Positions 27,336-36,286 of a stretch of 61,039 nt of DNA are shown here, one piece after another (the first letter of the stretch is position 1; every line of letters begins with the position of its first letter). The DNA is from an uncultured Eubacteriales bacterium. GTDB lineage: Bacteria; Bacillota; Clostridia; Christensenellales; Aristaeellaceae. Made by a program: the position numbers and the translations under genes. The notes under the pieces were generated by a model, which saw only the letters and a program-made list of their open reading frames with translations, searched no databases and was not told the origin of the DNA. The DNA is taken from assembly GCA_900316415.1 (NCBI GenBank), contig ONCV01000009.1, positions 1-61,039 of the forward strand. Reading direction: 5' to 3'.

Positions 27336-28886
27336 ATGTTGGGAAAGGAACAGACCAGCGAATACGCCATTGAAATGCTTCACATCACGAAGAAGTTTCC
27401 TGGCATCATTGCCAACGATGATGTGACGATTCAGCTCCGGCATGGAGAGATTCACGCGCTGCTGGGGGAAAATGGCGCCGGAAAATCCACGCTGATGAGT
27501 GTACTCTTCGGGCTGTATCAGCCGGAGGAAGGAAAGATCCTGAAGGATGGGAAGGAAGTTACCATCCATAATCCCAACGACGCGAACGAACTTGGAATCG
27601 GCATGGTGCATCAGCATTTCAAACTGGTGGAATGCTTCACGGTGCTGGATAATATCATTTTGGGCGTGGAGCCGGTCGGCAGGATGGGGTTCCTGCGGAA
27701 AAAGGAAGCCCGGGAAAAGGTCATTGCCCTTTCCCGGAAATACGGTCTGCAGGTGGACCCGGATGCGAAGATCGAGGATATCACCGTGGGGATGCAGCAG
27801 CGGACCGAGATCCTCAAGATGCTCTACCGCGATAACGAAATCCTGATCTTTGACGAACCGACGGCCGTGCTGACGCCCCAGGAAATCAAGGAACTGATGC
27901 AGATTATGAAGAACCTGGCGGCGGAGGGAAAGTCCATCCTGTTTATCAGCCACAAGCTGGCTGAGATCATGGAGGTTGCGGACCGGTGCAGCGTGCTCCG
28001 CAAGGGAAAGTATATCGGAACGGTCAACACGGCGGACGTGACGATGGAAGAGCTTTCCGCCATGATGGTCGGACGGAACGTGAATTTCCATGTGGAGAAG
28101 AAGGACGCTGTGCCGGGAGACGTGGTGCTGGAGGTTTCCCACATGACCGTAGCCTCCAAAACCCACGGCAAAAAGGCGGTAAACGACGTATCCTTCAAGG
28201 TCCGCCGGGGTGAAATTGTCTGTATTGCCGGGATTGACGGAAACGGTCAGTCTGAACTGGTGTACGGCCTGACGGGACTGGAGCCGTTGGAGAGCGGGGA
28301 GATCCGGATGAACGGAGAGGATATCACCAGGGCCTCCATACGCCATCGGTCCGTCGCAGGCATGAGCCATATCCCGGAGGACCGGCATAAGCATGGCCTG
28401 GTGCTGGATTACTCCCTGGAATACAATATCGTCCTGCAGACCTATTTTGAGTCCCGCTTTACGGACCGGATTGGATTCCTTCGCCGGAGGAATATCCGGG
28501 AATACGCAAACGGACTGATCGATCAGTATGACGTGCGTTCCGGCCAGGGAGCCATTACGAAAGCCCGCTCCATGTCCGGCGGAAATCAGCAGAAGGCCAT
28601 AATTGCCCGGGAGATTGATCGCCAGCCGGAAGTGCTGGTAGCGGTCCAGCCGACCCGCGGCCTGGACGTCGGCGCGATTGAATATATTCACCGGCAGCTG
28701 GTGGCGCAGCGGGATGCCGGAAAAGCTGTTCTGCTGGTCTCCCTGGAAATGGACGAGGTGCTGGATGTATCCGACCGGATCCTCGTGATGTACGAAGGGG
28801 AGATTGTCGGACAGCTTGATCCGAAGAAGACGAATCCGGAAGAGATGGGTCTTTATATGTCTGGCGCAAAAAGGGAGGAGGTATAA
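27336..28886 (+). CDS. Nucleoside ABC transporter ATP-binding protein (tandem NBDs)
   Basis: 516 residues with two ABC domains. NBD1 has Walker A GENGAGKST, the signature region TVGMQQRTEILK and Walker B ILIFDEPTAVLTP. NBD2 has a degenerate Walker A (GIDGNGQSE), the signature SMSGGNQQKA and a Walker B with VAVQPTRGLD. This asymmetry is normal for the sugar/nucleoside CUT2/BMP-linked class (B. subtilis NupO). The start is the ATG at 27336, eight bases from GAAGGAGGGG; a 10-codon longer frame is ignored. Its stop is two bases from the permease start. Confidence 0.94.
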   Translation: MLGKEQTSEYAIEMLHITKKFPGIIANDDVTIQLRHGEIHALLGENGAGKSTLMSVLFGLYQPEEGKILKDGKEVTIHNPNDANELGIGMVHQHFKLVECFTVLDNIILGVEPVGRMGFLRKKEAREKVIALSRKYGLQVDPDAKIEDITVGMQQRTEILKMLYRDNEILIFDEPTAVLTPQEIKELMQIMKNLAAEGKSILFISHKLAEIMEVADRCSVLRKGKYIGTVNTADVTMEELSAMMVGRNVNFHVEKKDAVPGDVVLEVSHMTVASKTHGKKAVNDVSFKVRRGEIVCIAGIDGNGQSELVYGLTGLEPLESGEIRMNGEDITRASIRHRSVAGMSHIPEDRHKHGLVLDYSLEYNIVLQTYFESRFTDRIGFLRRRNIREYANGLIDQYDVRSGQGAITKARSMSGGNQQKAIIAREIDRQPEVLVAVQPTRGLDVGAIEYIHRQLVAQRDAGKAVLLVSLEMDEVLDVSDRILVMYEGEIVGQLDPKKTNPEEMGLYMSGAKREEV

Positions 28887-28888
28887 AC

Positions 28889-30016
28889 ATGCAGGGGAAT
28901 GCTGTCAATAAAAAAGCAACTCGGTCCTTATTCGCAATTCCCTCAGTGCAGACGATCATCGCGTCCCTCCTTTGCATTGTGGCGGGACTGCTGATCGGTT
29001 ATATTGTGCTTCTGCTGATCAATCCGTCCGGCGCGACGGAATCCATTCTGAACGTCATTCGGAACTTCTTCACATGGAGCCGCCCGCAGCAGCAGCTGAA
29101 GCAGTTCGGAAATACGCTTGCCAAAACCATTCCGCTGATCATGTGCTCGCTGAGCATCCTCTTTGCCTATAAAGTGGGGCTGTTCAATATCGGCGCGGCC
29201 GGACAGTATGTGGCGGGCGCCTGCGCCAGCCTGTACGCCGCGCTGGCCTGGGGATGGGGATGGCTTCCCTGCATGCTGTTTGCCATCGTGGCGGCTGCCG
29301 TTCTCGGAGCCATTGTCGGTTTCCTGAAGGCTTACTGCAATGTGAACGAAGTGATCTCCGGCATCATGCTGAACTGGATCGCGCTCTATACAGCCAACAC
29401 GATTCTGACCAATGTCAAGGAGGTTGCCAGCCCGTACACCCTGTACATCAAGGATGTGAATCCCGGCGCGCTGCTGCCGAATATGGGGCTGGATCAGTTG
29501 TTCAACAAAAACGCCTATGTGACCATCGCGGTGCCGCTGGCGCTGCTGATCGCTGTCCTGACCGCGGTTGTGCTGACCAAGACCCGCTTCGGATATGAGC
29601 TGCGTGCCACGGGAAGCAACAAGAACGCGGCGAAGTATGCCGGAATGGCGGAAAACCGGAACATCATCGTTACGCTGATGATTTCCGGCGCCCTGGCCGG
29701 ACTGGGAGCGGCCATGCTCTACCAGACTGGCTACATGCGCTGGGAATGCACCCAGTCCTCCGTGCCCTCCATGGGCTTTAACGGAATCGCGGCCGCGTTC
29801 CTCGGAGGTCTGAATCCCATCGGCGTCATCTTCTCCTCTTTCTTCATTCAGCATATTACCGACGGCGGACAATATGTGAACACAAATTTCTATTCCTCCC
29901 AGATTTCCGATGTCATTTCTTCCATCATCATTTATCTGTGCGGATTTGTGCTCTTCATCAAGATGACGATGAACAAATCCATCATGCGGCGGAAAGAAAA
30001 GAAAGAGGTGAAATAA
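28889..30016 (+). CDS. Nucleoside ABC transporter permease 1
   Basis: 375 residues, BPD_transp_2 family (NupP-like). An N-terminal helix is followed by 8-9 membrane helices. Typical elements are FNIGAAGQYVAGA, EVISGIMLNWIALYTANTIL and ATGSNKNAAKYAGM. It pairs with the next gene as the heterodimeric pore. It has a GGAGGAGG ribosome binding site overlapping the end of the ATPase gene. Confidence 0.92.
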   Translation: MQGNAVNKKATRSLFAIPSVQTIIASLLCIVAGLLIGYIVLLLINPSGATESILNVIRNFFTWSRPQQQLKQFGNTLAKTIPLIMCSLSILFAYKVGLFNIGAAGQYVAGACASLYAALAWGWGWLPCMLFAIVAAAVLGAIVGFLKAYCNVNEVISGIMLNWIALYTANTILTNVKEVASPYTLYIKDVNPGALLPNMGLDQLFNKNAYVTIAVPLALLIAVLTAVVLTKTRFGYELRATGSNKNAAKYAGMAENRNIIVTLMISGALAGLGAAMLYQTGYMRWECTQSSVPSMGFNGIAAAFLGGLNPIGVIFSSFFIQHITDGGQYVNTNFYSSQISDVISSIIIYLCGFVLFIKMTMNKSIMRRKEKKEVK

Positions 30017-30019
30017 TCC

Positions 30020-30958
30020 ATGTTGCTGCTGATTCAATATACCCTGATTTTCGCCTCCGTTCTGCTGCTGGTCGCGTTGGGGGGCTGCATTTCCGAGCAC
30101 TCCGGGATTATTAATCTGGGCCTGGAGGGAATCATGGTGATCGGGGCGCTGGGCGGTGCGCTGGTGATGAACAATCTGGCGACCTCCTCCGGAGTGGTCA
30201 TGGTGCTTGCCGCCATGATTGTGGCTGCCTTGCTGGGGATGCTGTATTCCTGCCTGCTGGGCGTTGCCTCCATTCATTTCAATGCGGATCAGACCCTGGT
30301 GGGCACGGCCATGAATCTGCTGGCCACCGCGGCGGCCACCGTGTTCGTGAAGGCCATGAATACTGCCGCGAATCCTGACAATCATTCCTCCGAGATTGAG
30401 TATGTCGGAGCCCGGAAGATGTTCATCGTGAACATCAACGGTTTTGAGTTCAACTGGTTTATGCTGGTGGCAATCCTGGCGGTGGTTCTGGTTTACGTTT
30501 TCCTGTACAAGAACAAGTTGGGCCTCCGGCTGATGGCCTGCGGCGAGCACCCCCAGGCCGCGGATTCCGTGGGAATCAACGTATACCACATGCGGTGGAT
30601 GGGGGTCCTGATTTCCGGCGCGCTCGCCGGGCTGGGCGGCCTGTGCTACATTCTGGCCGGCGTTTCCCTCTGGAAGTTTGAAAACGGAGTGGCCGGTTTC
30701 GGCTTCCTGGCGCTGGCGGTGATGATCTTCGGGCAGTGGAAACCGGGCAGGATTGCCGTGGCGGCGCTTCTCTTCGGACTTTTCCGCGCGCTGTCCAACA
30801 CCTATGCCGGCTTCCCCGCGCTGGTTTCGCTGAACCTGCCGAGCAATGTCTATAACATGATGCCGTATATCGTCTGTCTGATCGTTCTAGCGTTCACGTC
30901 CCGGAATTCAGCGGCTCCGAAGGCGGAGGGCATCCCCTACGACAAGGGAATGAGATAA
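30020..30958 (+). CDS. Nucleoside ABC transporter permease 2
   Basis: 312 residues, BPD_transp_2 family (NupQ-like), with about nine helices. HSGIINLGLEGIMVIGALGG and RLMACGEHPQAADSVGINV are typical of this subunit, and GGLCYILAGV follows. It lies three bases from permease 1, so the two are coupled. The udk gene follows after 42 bases without a terminator, which ties uptake to phosphorylation. Confidence 0.92.
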   Translation: MLLLIQYTLIFASVLLLVALGGCISEHSGIINLGLEGIMVIGALGGALVMNNLATSSGVVMVLAAMIVAALLGMLYSCLLGVASIHFNADQTLVGTAMNLLATAAATVFVKAMNTAANPDNHSSEIEYVGARKMFIVNINGFEFNWFMLVAILAVVLVYVFLYKNKLGLRLMACGEHPQAADSVGINVYHMRWMGVLISGALAGLGGLCYILAGVSLWKFENGVAGFGFLALAVMIFGQWKPGRIAVAALLFGLFRALSNTYAGFPALVSLNLPSNVYNMMPYIVCLIVLAFTSRNSAAPKAEGIPYDKGMR

Positions 30959-31000
30959 ATCAGGCTTTGTCCGGGCCGGAGCGGCCGGGGAGGAAACGAC

Positions 31001-31633
31001 ATGAAGGATATCATGGTGATCGGGATTGCCGGAGGGACGGGAAGCGGGAAAACAACCATTACGGACCGGCTGGTGAAGGAGTTCGGCGGGAATGTATCGG
31101 TGGTGCACCATGACAATTATTACAAGGCGCATCATGACATGCCGTATGCGGAGCGTTGCCTGCTGAACTATGACCATCCGGACTCCTTCGACACGGAGAT
31201 GATGATTGAACATCTGCGCCGGCTGAAGGAGGGGAAAAGCGTTGAGTGCCCCGTCTATGATTATACCATTCATGACCGGAGCGATCGGACGATCACCATT
31301 GAGCCCACCCGGGTCATTATCGTGGAGGGCATCCTGATTTACGCAGATCCCCGGCTCTGCGATCAGATGGACATCAAGATTTTCGTGGATACGGACGCGG
31401 ATGTCCGGATCCTGCGGCGGATCCTGAGGGACGTGCAGGAACGGGGCCGGAGCCTGGAAAGTGTGATTAACCAGTATCTGACCACCGTAAAGCCCATGCA
31501 TGAGCAGTTTGTGGAACCCAGCAAGCGCCGTGCGGATGTGATTATTCCGGAGGGCGGCCAGAACATCGTTGCCCTGGAAATGGTGGTGCAGCGGGTGAAG
31601 GCGCATCTGGAAAGCGGTATGGGCATCGGATAA
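31001..31633 (+). CDS. udk: Uridine kinase
   Basis: 210 residues. P-loop GIAGGTGSGKTT (residues 8-19), VVHHDNYYK substrate loop, YDHPDSFDT and the Arg-rich lid RILRRILRDVQERGRS. It phosphorylates uridine and cytidine to UMP and CMP, trapping imported nucleosides. It is in the same transcript as the BMP importer by position, and a terminator follows it. Confidence 0.95.
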   Translation: MKDIMVIGIAGGTGSGKTTITDRLVKEFGGNVSVVHHDNYYKAHHDMPYAERCLLNYDHPDSFDTEMMIEHLRRLKEGKSVECPVYDYTIHDRSDRTITIEPTRVIIVEGILIYADPRLCDQMDIKIFVDTDADVRILRRILRDVQERGRSLESVINQYLTTVKPMHEQFVEPSKRRADVIIPEGGQNIVALEMVVQRVKAHLESGMGIG

Positions 31634-31653
31634 AGCGGACGCGGAATACCTGA

Positions 31654-31687
31654 TCAGCGTCAGCCGCAGAGCTGGCGCTGACTTTTT
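31654..31687 (+). terminator. Terminator between udk and tdk
   Basis: TCAGCGTCAGC-CGCAGA-GCTGGCGCTGA (11-bp stem, one G-U) followed by CTTTTT. Confidence 0.8.
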
Positions 31688-31717
31688 GGGAAAAGCGGAA
31701 GAAACGGAGACGGAAGT

Positions 31718-32317
31718 ATGGCAAAACTCTATTTCAAATACGGCGTAATGGGCTCCTCGAAGTCCGCCCAGGCGCTGATCACCAAATTCAACTATGAGGA
31801 ACGGGGCATGACGGTCTGGCTGATCAAACCCAGTATCGACACCCGGGACGGAGCGAACATCATCAGGAGCCGGATCGGCCTGCAGAGCGAAGCGGAAATC
31901 ATTACACCGGAATGCAGCATCGCGGAGCGGTACAGCCGGATCGGAAAACGGGATGTGATCATTGCGGATGAGGCGCAGTTCTTTACCCCGGAGCAGATTG
32001 ACGAGCTGCGCACGCTCGTGGACGAGGAGGATCTGCCGGTGCTGTGCTTCGGGCTGCGCACGGATTTCCTGACGCATTTCTTTCCCGGCGCGCAGCGGTT
32101 GATGGAGCTGGCTGATTCCCTGACGGAAATCAAGACCGTCTGCGAATGCGGACGGAAGGCCACGGTCAATGCACGGATCGACGGAAAGGGGAACATTGTG
32201 ACCTCCGGCGGACAGGTGATGCTGGGAGGCAATGACAGCTATGTGGCCATGTGCCATCAGTGCTGGAAGCGAAAGATCCGGGAACAGAAGGAAGCAAGCG
32301 AGACCGCACAGGGCTGA
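31718..32317 (+). CDS. tdk: Thymidine kinase (type II)
   Basis: 199 residues. The P-loop region is KYGVMGSSKS, Walker B-like DVIIADEAQFF holds the catalytic Glu, and the lasso-domain zinc site consists of CECG and CHQC. The P-loop reads SSKS where most TK1 enzymes have SGKS. It phosphorylates thymidine or deoxyuridine. It lies behind udk and the nucleoside importer, so salvage of both ribo- and deoxyribonucleosides is likely. The ATG follows ACGGAGACGGAAGT. Confidence 0.92.
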   Translation: MAKLYFKYGVMGSSKSAQALITKFNYEERGMTVWLIKPSIDTRDGANIIRSRIGLQSEAEIITPECSIAERYSRIGKRDVIIADEAQFFTPEQIDELRTLVDEEDLPVLCFGLRTDFLTHFFPGAQRLMELADSLTEIKTVCECGRKATVNARIDGKGNIVTSGGQVMLGGNDSYVAMCHQCWKRKIREQKEASETAQG

Positions 32318-32364
32318 CGATACGGACCGGCGTCTGCCGTGGAAAGATGGAATAAACCGGAATG

Positions 32365-32405
32365 AAAGATGGAGCCCCTCCCGGATCGGGAGGGGCTCCA
32401 TCTTT
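32365..32405. terminator. Bidirectional terminator between tdk and the Rho-like gene
   Basis: Perfect 19-bp stem AAAGATGGAGCCCCTCCCG / CGGGAGGGGCTCCATCTTT with a 3-base loop. A short T/A run on each side lets it serve the convergent genes tdk (+) and rho (-). Confidence 0.85.
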
Positions 32406-32439
32406 GTTCGGGCGCACGGGAAGAGGCCGCCCTGACCGG

Positions 32440-34431
32440 TTACATATTCATCAGTGCAAACCAGTCCTTCATTTTGAGCAGAAGGTCGCTGTTGGTAGAG
32501 GTTTTCTCCATCATGGAAACCAGCTGGGGAATCGCGACGGCGGACGAGGAGGATCCCAGCATCTGCCGGATGAGGGACAGGCCTTCCTTCTCCCGGTCGT
32601 TCAGAAGCAGATCGGAATTCTTCGTATAGCTGTTCTGAAGCTGGATGGCGGGAGAGATGCCTGCCCGGGCCAGGGAAGCATCCAGCATGAGCTCCATGTT
32701 GGCGGTTCCCTTGAATTCCTCCACCACGGAATCATCCACCTTGTTGCCGGAGGCAATGTCCATCGTGGCAATGACCGTGAGGGAGCCGCCTTCCTTCAGC
32801 GCGCGCGCCGCACCGAACATTCGCTTCGCCCGAAGGAGGGAAGCGGGGTTGACCATCCCCGGAAGACTCCGCCCCTGCTGAACGGCGGAGGAGGTATATA
32901 CCTTGGCCAGGCGGGTCAGACTATCCGCCAGGATGATGACATCCTTTTTCTGTTCCACCAGGCGCATGGCCCGCTCCACCACCATCTCCGTCAGGCGGAG
33001 ATGAGCCTCCGGCGCCAGGTCAAAGGTGGAGGCAAGGACGGGGCAGGATACGGATTCGCGGAACTCGGTAACATCTTCCGGCGTCATGTCAATGAGCAGT
33101 ACGAGGACGTTTGCCTCCGGGTAATTCGCGGAAATTGTATTCGCGTAGTGCTTCAGCAGCTCCCTCTTTCCGGAATCCGGAGGGCAGAGGAGCAGGCCCC
33201 TCTGGCCGAAGCCCAGCGGCGCGATCAGATCAATCAGCCGCATATCCGGAGCGAAGGAACCGTCCCTGGTTTCCAGGGATATTCGCCGGGAGGGATAAAC
33301 AGGCGTCAGTTCGTCAAAGACAGGCCGATGAATGGACTCTTCTTCCGGAAGGCCGTTCACCGTATCAATATACAGCAGGGCAGCATACTTGTCGCCTTCC
33401 CGCTGCGGACGGATTTTCCCCTGAATATAATCTCCGGTTCGCAGGGAAAAACGCCGGATCTGCGCCATGGAGACATAGATATCCCGGGAAGAGGGCATGA
33501 AGTGCTGTGCGCGGAGGAAACCGTATCCATCCGGATGAAGCTCCAGAATGCCGCCCCCTTCCTCATATTCGCCCGCGGAAAGCAGTTCCTCCAGGGTAGG
33601 CGCACCGGAGGAGGCTTCCTGGAAGGGCGTATTGAGCATTTCTGTCACGGCAGATACCGTGGATGCCGGCGCTGCCGGAGCGGGAGCGGCAGAAACAGAC
33701 GCGGAAGAGGAGCTGGGACCGAAAGGTGTCCCGCCGCCGGTGAAACCAATGCGATGATCCGGAAGCGGAGAAGCGGACGGCCGGGAAGGACGAATCGGGC
33801 GCTCCGCAGGGGTAGCTGCCTCCGCCGCGGGAGCGGCGGGCTTGGACGAAGCCGGGCCGAAACGGGGACCGAAGGAATGGGGCCGAAGGGGCTGGGCACG
33901 CTGCTCCGGCGTCAGGGGACGGCCGGAAGGCGTTGTATTCATCCAGGCGGGACGAGCAGTGCCGGTGGACGAGTATGATGCGTGCTGACCGGAATGCGCG
34001 CCGGCGTCCGGACTGTGCCAGGCCGCCTGAAAACGAGCCTCGCCTGTGCCGGCAGGGCTTTTCTCTTCCGGCGCATTCGGGGCGGAAACCTCGGGCGCTG
34101 GGGACGCGGACAGCTTCCCCGCTTCGGCTGAAGCGGACTGCTCCGGTGTTTCAGCAGCCCGGGGCTTGCTCTCTGAAGGCGCGGAAGCCTCCGCTTTCAG
34201 CGGGGCCGCTTCCGTTTCTTCCCGGGAAAGCTCCGGCAGATCCAGAAGGGAAGGCTGTACGGCAATCGGCTCCGAAGAAACGGATTCGGATTCCTCGGGG
34301 ATCGACAGAGCCCGGGCGATCTTTTCCACAATGGATGCCTTTTCCATCCCGGCACCCAGGACAATCTGATTCTCTCTGGCAACCTTCCGAAGCTGTATCA
34401 CCGTCATGGACCTCAGATCAGACAGCGTCAT
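32440..34431 (-). CDS. rho: Rho-family transcription termination factor with degenerate ATPase site
   Basis: 663 residues. The N-terminal Rho_N/SAP-like helices (1-43) are followed by a ~245-residue Ala/Pro/Ser-rich insertion and a well-kept cold-shock RNA-binding domain (about 288-365: HPDGYGFL, DIYVSMAQIRRF, GKIRPQREGDKY). The RecA-like core follows. In the core, Walker A is PPDSGKR (Arg423 for Thr). The catalytic ERPEEV segment reads MTPEDV (Met449-Thr450 for Glu-Arg). The arginine-finger SGTR reads SYTK (Lys604). Walker B Asp and EEFKGTANMEL remain. Position and fold identify Rho, but hydrolysis may be lost. The ATG has GAGGAGG ten bases upstream. Confidence 0.85.
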   Translation of the reverse strand: MTLSDLRSMTVIQLRKVARENQIVLGAGMEKASIVEKIARALSIPEESESVSSEPIAVQPSLLDLPELSREETEAAPLKAEASAPSESKPRAAETPEQSASAEAGKLSASPAPEVSAPNAPEEKSPAGTGEARFQAAWHSPDAGAHSGQHASYSSTGTARPAWMNTTPSGRPLTPEQRAQPLRPHSFGPRFGPASSKPAAPAAEAATPAERPIRPSRPSASPLPDHRIGFTGGGTPFGPSSSSASVSAAPAPAAPASTVSAVTEMLNTPFQEASSGAPTLEELLSAGEYEEGGGILELHPDGYGFLRAQHFMPSSRDIYVSMAQIRRFSLRTGDYIQGKIRPQREGDKYAALLYIDTVNGLPEEESIHRPVFDELTPVYPSRRISLETRDGSFAPDMRLIDLIAPLGFGQRGLLLCPPDSGKRELLKHYANTISANYPEANVLVLLIDMTPEDVTEFRESVSCPVLASTFDLAPEAHLRLTEMVVERAMRLVEQKKDVIILADSLTRLAKVYTSSAVQQGRSLPGMVNPASLLRAKRMFGAARALKEGGSLTVIATMDIASGNKVDDSVVEEFKGTANMELMLDASLARAGISPAIQLQNSYTKNSDLLLNDREKEGLSLIRQMLGSSSSAVAIPQLVSMMEKTSTNSDLLLKMKDWFALMNM

Positions 34432-34462
34432 GGATCATAAACCTCCTCATGCAACAGGACAA

Positions 34463-35476
34463 TTATTGGGGCACCGTGGCGAATACCACATCTCGAACAA
34501 CCGCGTGCTCCACCGGATGGGAAAGCGCGGTGAATTCATCGGAAACAAGGGGCAGGAAACCAGCATCCTCCAGGGCATGCCGTACGTCGGCGGCTTTCAG
34601 CGTCAGGGTATTGAAGCTCAGAGCCGCGGCGCCTCCGGGACGAAGGGCTTTCCGCCAGAAGGGGAGCACCCGGTGAAGAAAAGCGGTGAAGGATTCCGGA
34701 CGGGCGGAGCCCTGCGGCGCATGCTGAATCCCGTAGGGAAGATCCGCCACCAGAAGATGCGCGGGAGATTTTTTCAGAGCCGCCCCTGCCGCGGACGCAT
34801 CCCCCTCCAGCAGCGTAAGCGTCTTCAGATCTCCGGCACGGAAAGCCTCCCGGGACAGGGCAAAGGAAAACGTTTTTCCGGGAAGACCGGAGCCCTGAAC
34901 GGTGAGGCTGAAGGAGCGCAGGGAATGCTTCAGCCCGGCTTCCTTCAGATAGGCTGCAAAGTAATCCGCGGCCTCCTTCAGATCCCGCCGGTCCAGGTCA
35001 ACCCCCGTGGCACTGGCACCCATACAAAGGGCGCAGAACAGCGTGGTTCCCCGACCGCAGACCGGATCGAGCACGGAAAGGGTTTCCGTGCCTCCGGAAA
35101 AGGCGGAGACGGCACGGGCGGTGTTCAGCATCATCCGGGTGAAGGTGGGATTGGTTTTCCCTTTGTATTTCAGAATCTCGGGCAGATCCTCCGAAAAGGA
35201 ATCCGGAGACTGGACGGACAGGGGAAGAAGCAGATCCCCCCTTTTTTCCGCGAGCATGGCGGCGCAGGAGTGTCCGGAAAGAAAGGAAAGCTCTTCCGGC
35301 GAGAGTTCACGGCTCTCGAAGGTCAGAAAGACAGCGCCGCCCCGATTTTCCGTTACCGGCTCCGAGAAGACCGAAAGAGCGCGCAGCATAGAAAAAAGCT
35401 CGCAGCGACTCAGCCGCAGCAGGGCCTCCCGATAGCGAATGTTGGGATGCTTCCATAACTGAAGAGAATAGAACAT
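34463..35476 (-). CDS. SAM-dependent RNA methyltransferase-like protein (UPF0020/Trm11-type)
   Basis: 337 residues. The C-terminal Rossmann domain has a SAM-binding loop (LDPVCGRGTTLFCALCMGA), an acidic ribose ligand in GVDLDRRD and the catalytic DLPYG motif of N2-guanine or N6-adenine methyltransferases. This arrangement resembles the Trm11/UPF0020 class. The N-terminal ~120 residues could hold a divergent RNA-binding domain. The start is the ATG at 35476 (MFYSLQLWK) behind AAGAGGATTGC; an 87-codon upstream extension runs through the rpsU terminator. It ends 31 bases before the Rho-like gene. Confidence 0.72.
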   Translation of the reverse strand: MFYSLQLWKHPNIRYREALLRLSRCELFSMLRALSVFSEPVTENRGGAVFLTFESRELSPEELSFLSGHSCAAMLAEKRGDLLLPLSVQSPDSFSEDLPEILKYKGKTNPTFTRMMLNTARAVSAFSGGTETLSVLDPVCGRGTTLFCALCMGASATGVDLDRRDLKEAADYFAAYLKEAGLKHSLRSFSLTVQGSGLPGKTFSFALSREAFRAGDLKTLTLLEGDASAAGAALKKSPAHLLVADLPYGIQHAPQGSARPESFTAFLHRVLPFWRKALRPGGAAALSFNTLTLKAADVRHALEDAGFLPLVSDEFTALSHPVEHAVVRDVVFATVPQ

Positions 35477-35540
35477 GCAATCCTCTTTTCTGAGAAGGAT
35501 TGCATCAAGTATATCATAGCCTCCCGGTTTTTTCAAGCAT

Positions 35541-35569
35541 AAAAAACCCTTCCCCGAATCGGGGAAGGG
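35541..35569 (-). terminator. Intrinsic terminator of rpsU
   Basis: On minus: CCCTTCCCCG-ATT-CGGGGAAGGG followed by six T. Confidence 0.9.
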
Positions 35570-35582
35570 AACGAGGCCTGGA

Positions 35583-35756
35583 TTACCACTTGCGCTTCCG
35601 CGCGGCTTCCGCCTTCTTCTTGCGCTTGACGCTGGGCTTCTCGTAATGCTCGCGCTTACGGACTTCCTGGAGAACGCCGCTACGCGCACACTGCCGCTTA
35701 AACCGTTTGAGCGCACTTTCCAGGGACTCATTTTCACGGATACGAACCTCAGACAC
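35583..35756 (-). CDS. rpsU: 30S ribosomal protein bS21
   Basis: 57 residues, starting from a [23 protein letters not shown], then a basic tail ending [14 protein letters not shown]. Length and sequence are typical of bS21. GAGGAGGG lies six bases before the GTG. It has its own consensus promoter and terminator and stands alone, without the dnaG/yqeY neighbours common elsewhere. The 5' leader (about 35757-35820) can form small hairpins, for example GCGGGT-GAGA-GCCCGC. Confidence 0.95.
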   Translation of the reverse strand: MSEVRIRENESLESALKRFKRQCARSGVLQEVRKREHYEKPSVKRKKKAEAARKRKW

Positions 35757-35827
35757 TTTTATCCCTCCTCTCGCTCAAAGAAGCGACTTTCTGGTCCGCG
35801 GGCTCTCACCCGCAAAACCGTGATGTC

Positions 35828-35856
35828 ATTATATTCGAATTTTCAGTGTACGTCAA
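35828..35856 (-). promoter_or_regulatory. rpsU promoter
   Basis: On minus: TTGACG (35856-35851), 17-base spacer, perfect TATAAT (35833-35828). Confidence 0.88.
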
Positions 35857-35871
35857 TCATTTTTTTCAAAA

Positions 35872-36213
35872 TCAGGCCATCTGATCCGCCATCTGCCGCC
35901 CGCCCAGGATATGGAAATGCAGATGGGGAACGGACTGGCAGGCATGGGGACCGCAGTTGGAAACGACCCGGTATCCTTCCTTCAGTCCTTCCCGGGCGGC
36001 AATCAGCCGGATGGCCCGCAGGCAGGCTGCCAGCTCCGCATCCGTTGCTTCGTCGATGGCTGCCATGGAGGAAATGTGATGCCGGGGGATGACGAGAATG
36101 TGAACCGGGGCCTGGGGGTTGATATCCCGGAACGCGAAGACGTTTTCATCCTCATAGACCTTTGTGGAGGGGATTTCTCCGGCAATGATTTTGCAGAACA
36201 GACAGTTTTCCAT
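35872..36213 (-). CDS. HIT family protein (HinT-like nucleotide hydrolase)
   Basis: 113 residues. It starts MENCLFCKIIAGEIPS, typical of the Hint branch with a Cys-x-x-Cys start, and carries the histidine triad HLHFHILGG. Hint enzymes cleave AMP from phosphoramidates such as lysyl-AMP. It follows mtaB by 73 bases at the end of the run coaE-...-prmA-rsmE-mtaB. Confidence 0.93.
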   Translation of the reverse strand: MENCLFCKIIAGEIPSTKVYEDENVFAFRDINPQAPVHILVIPRHHISSMAAIDEATDAELAACLRAIRLIAAREGLKEGYRVVSNCGPHACQSVPHLHFHILGGRQMADQMA

Positions 36214-36286
36214 GGTGTTTTTCCTTCCTTTCCATTTTAATCAGTTCAGTTTTCCGGGAGCCTGCGCAGCCGGCTTCCGGGAAGCA

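Noticed and set aside
34463..35737. 424-codon version of the methyltransferase gene
   Set aside because: The first 87 codons run through the rpsU terminator and the rpsU gene in antisense-like composition; the ATG at 35476 has a good ribosome binding site.
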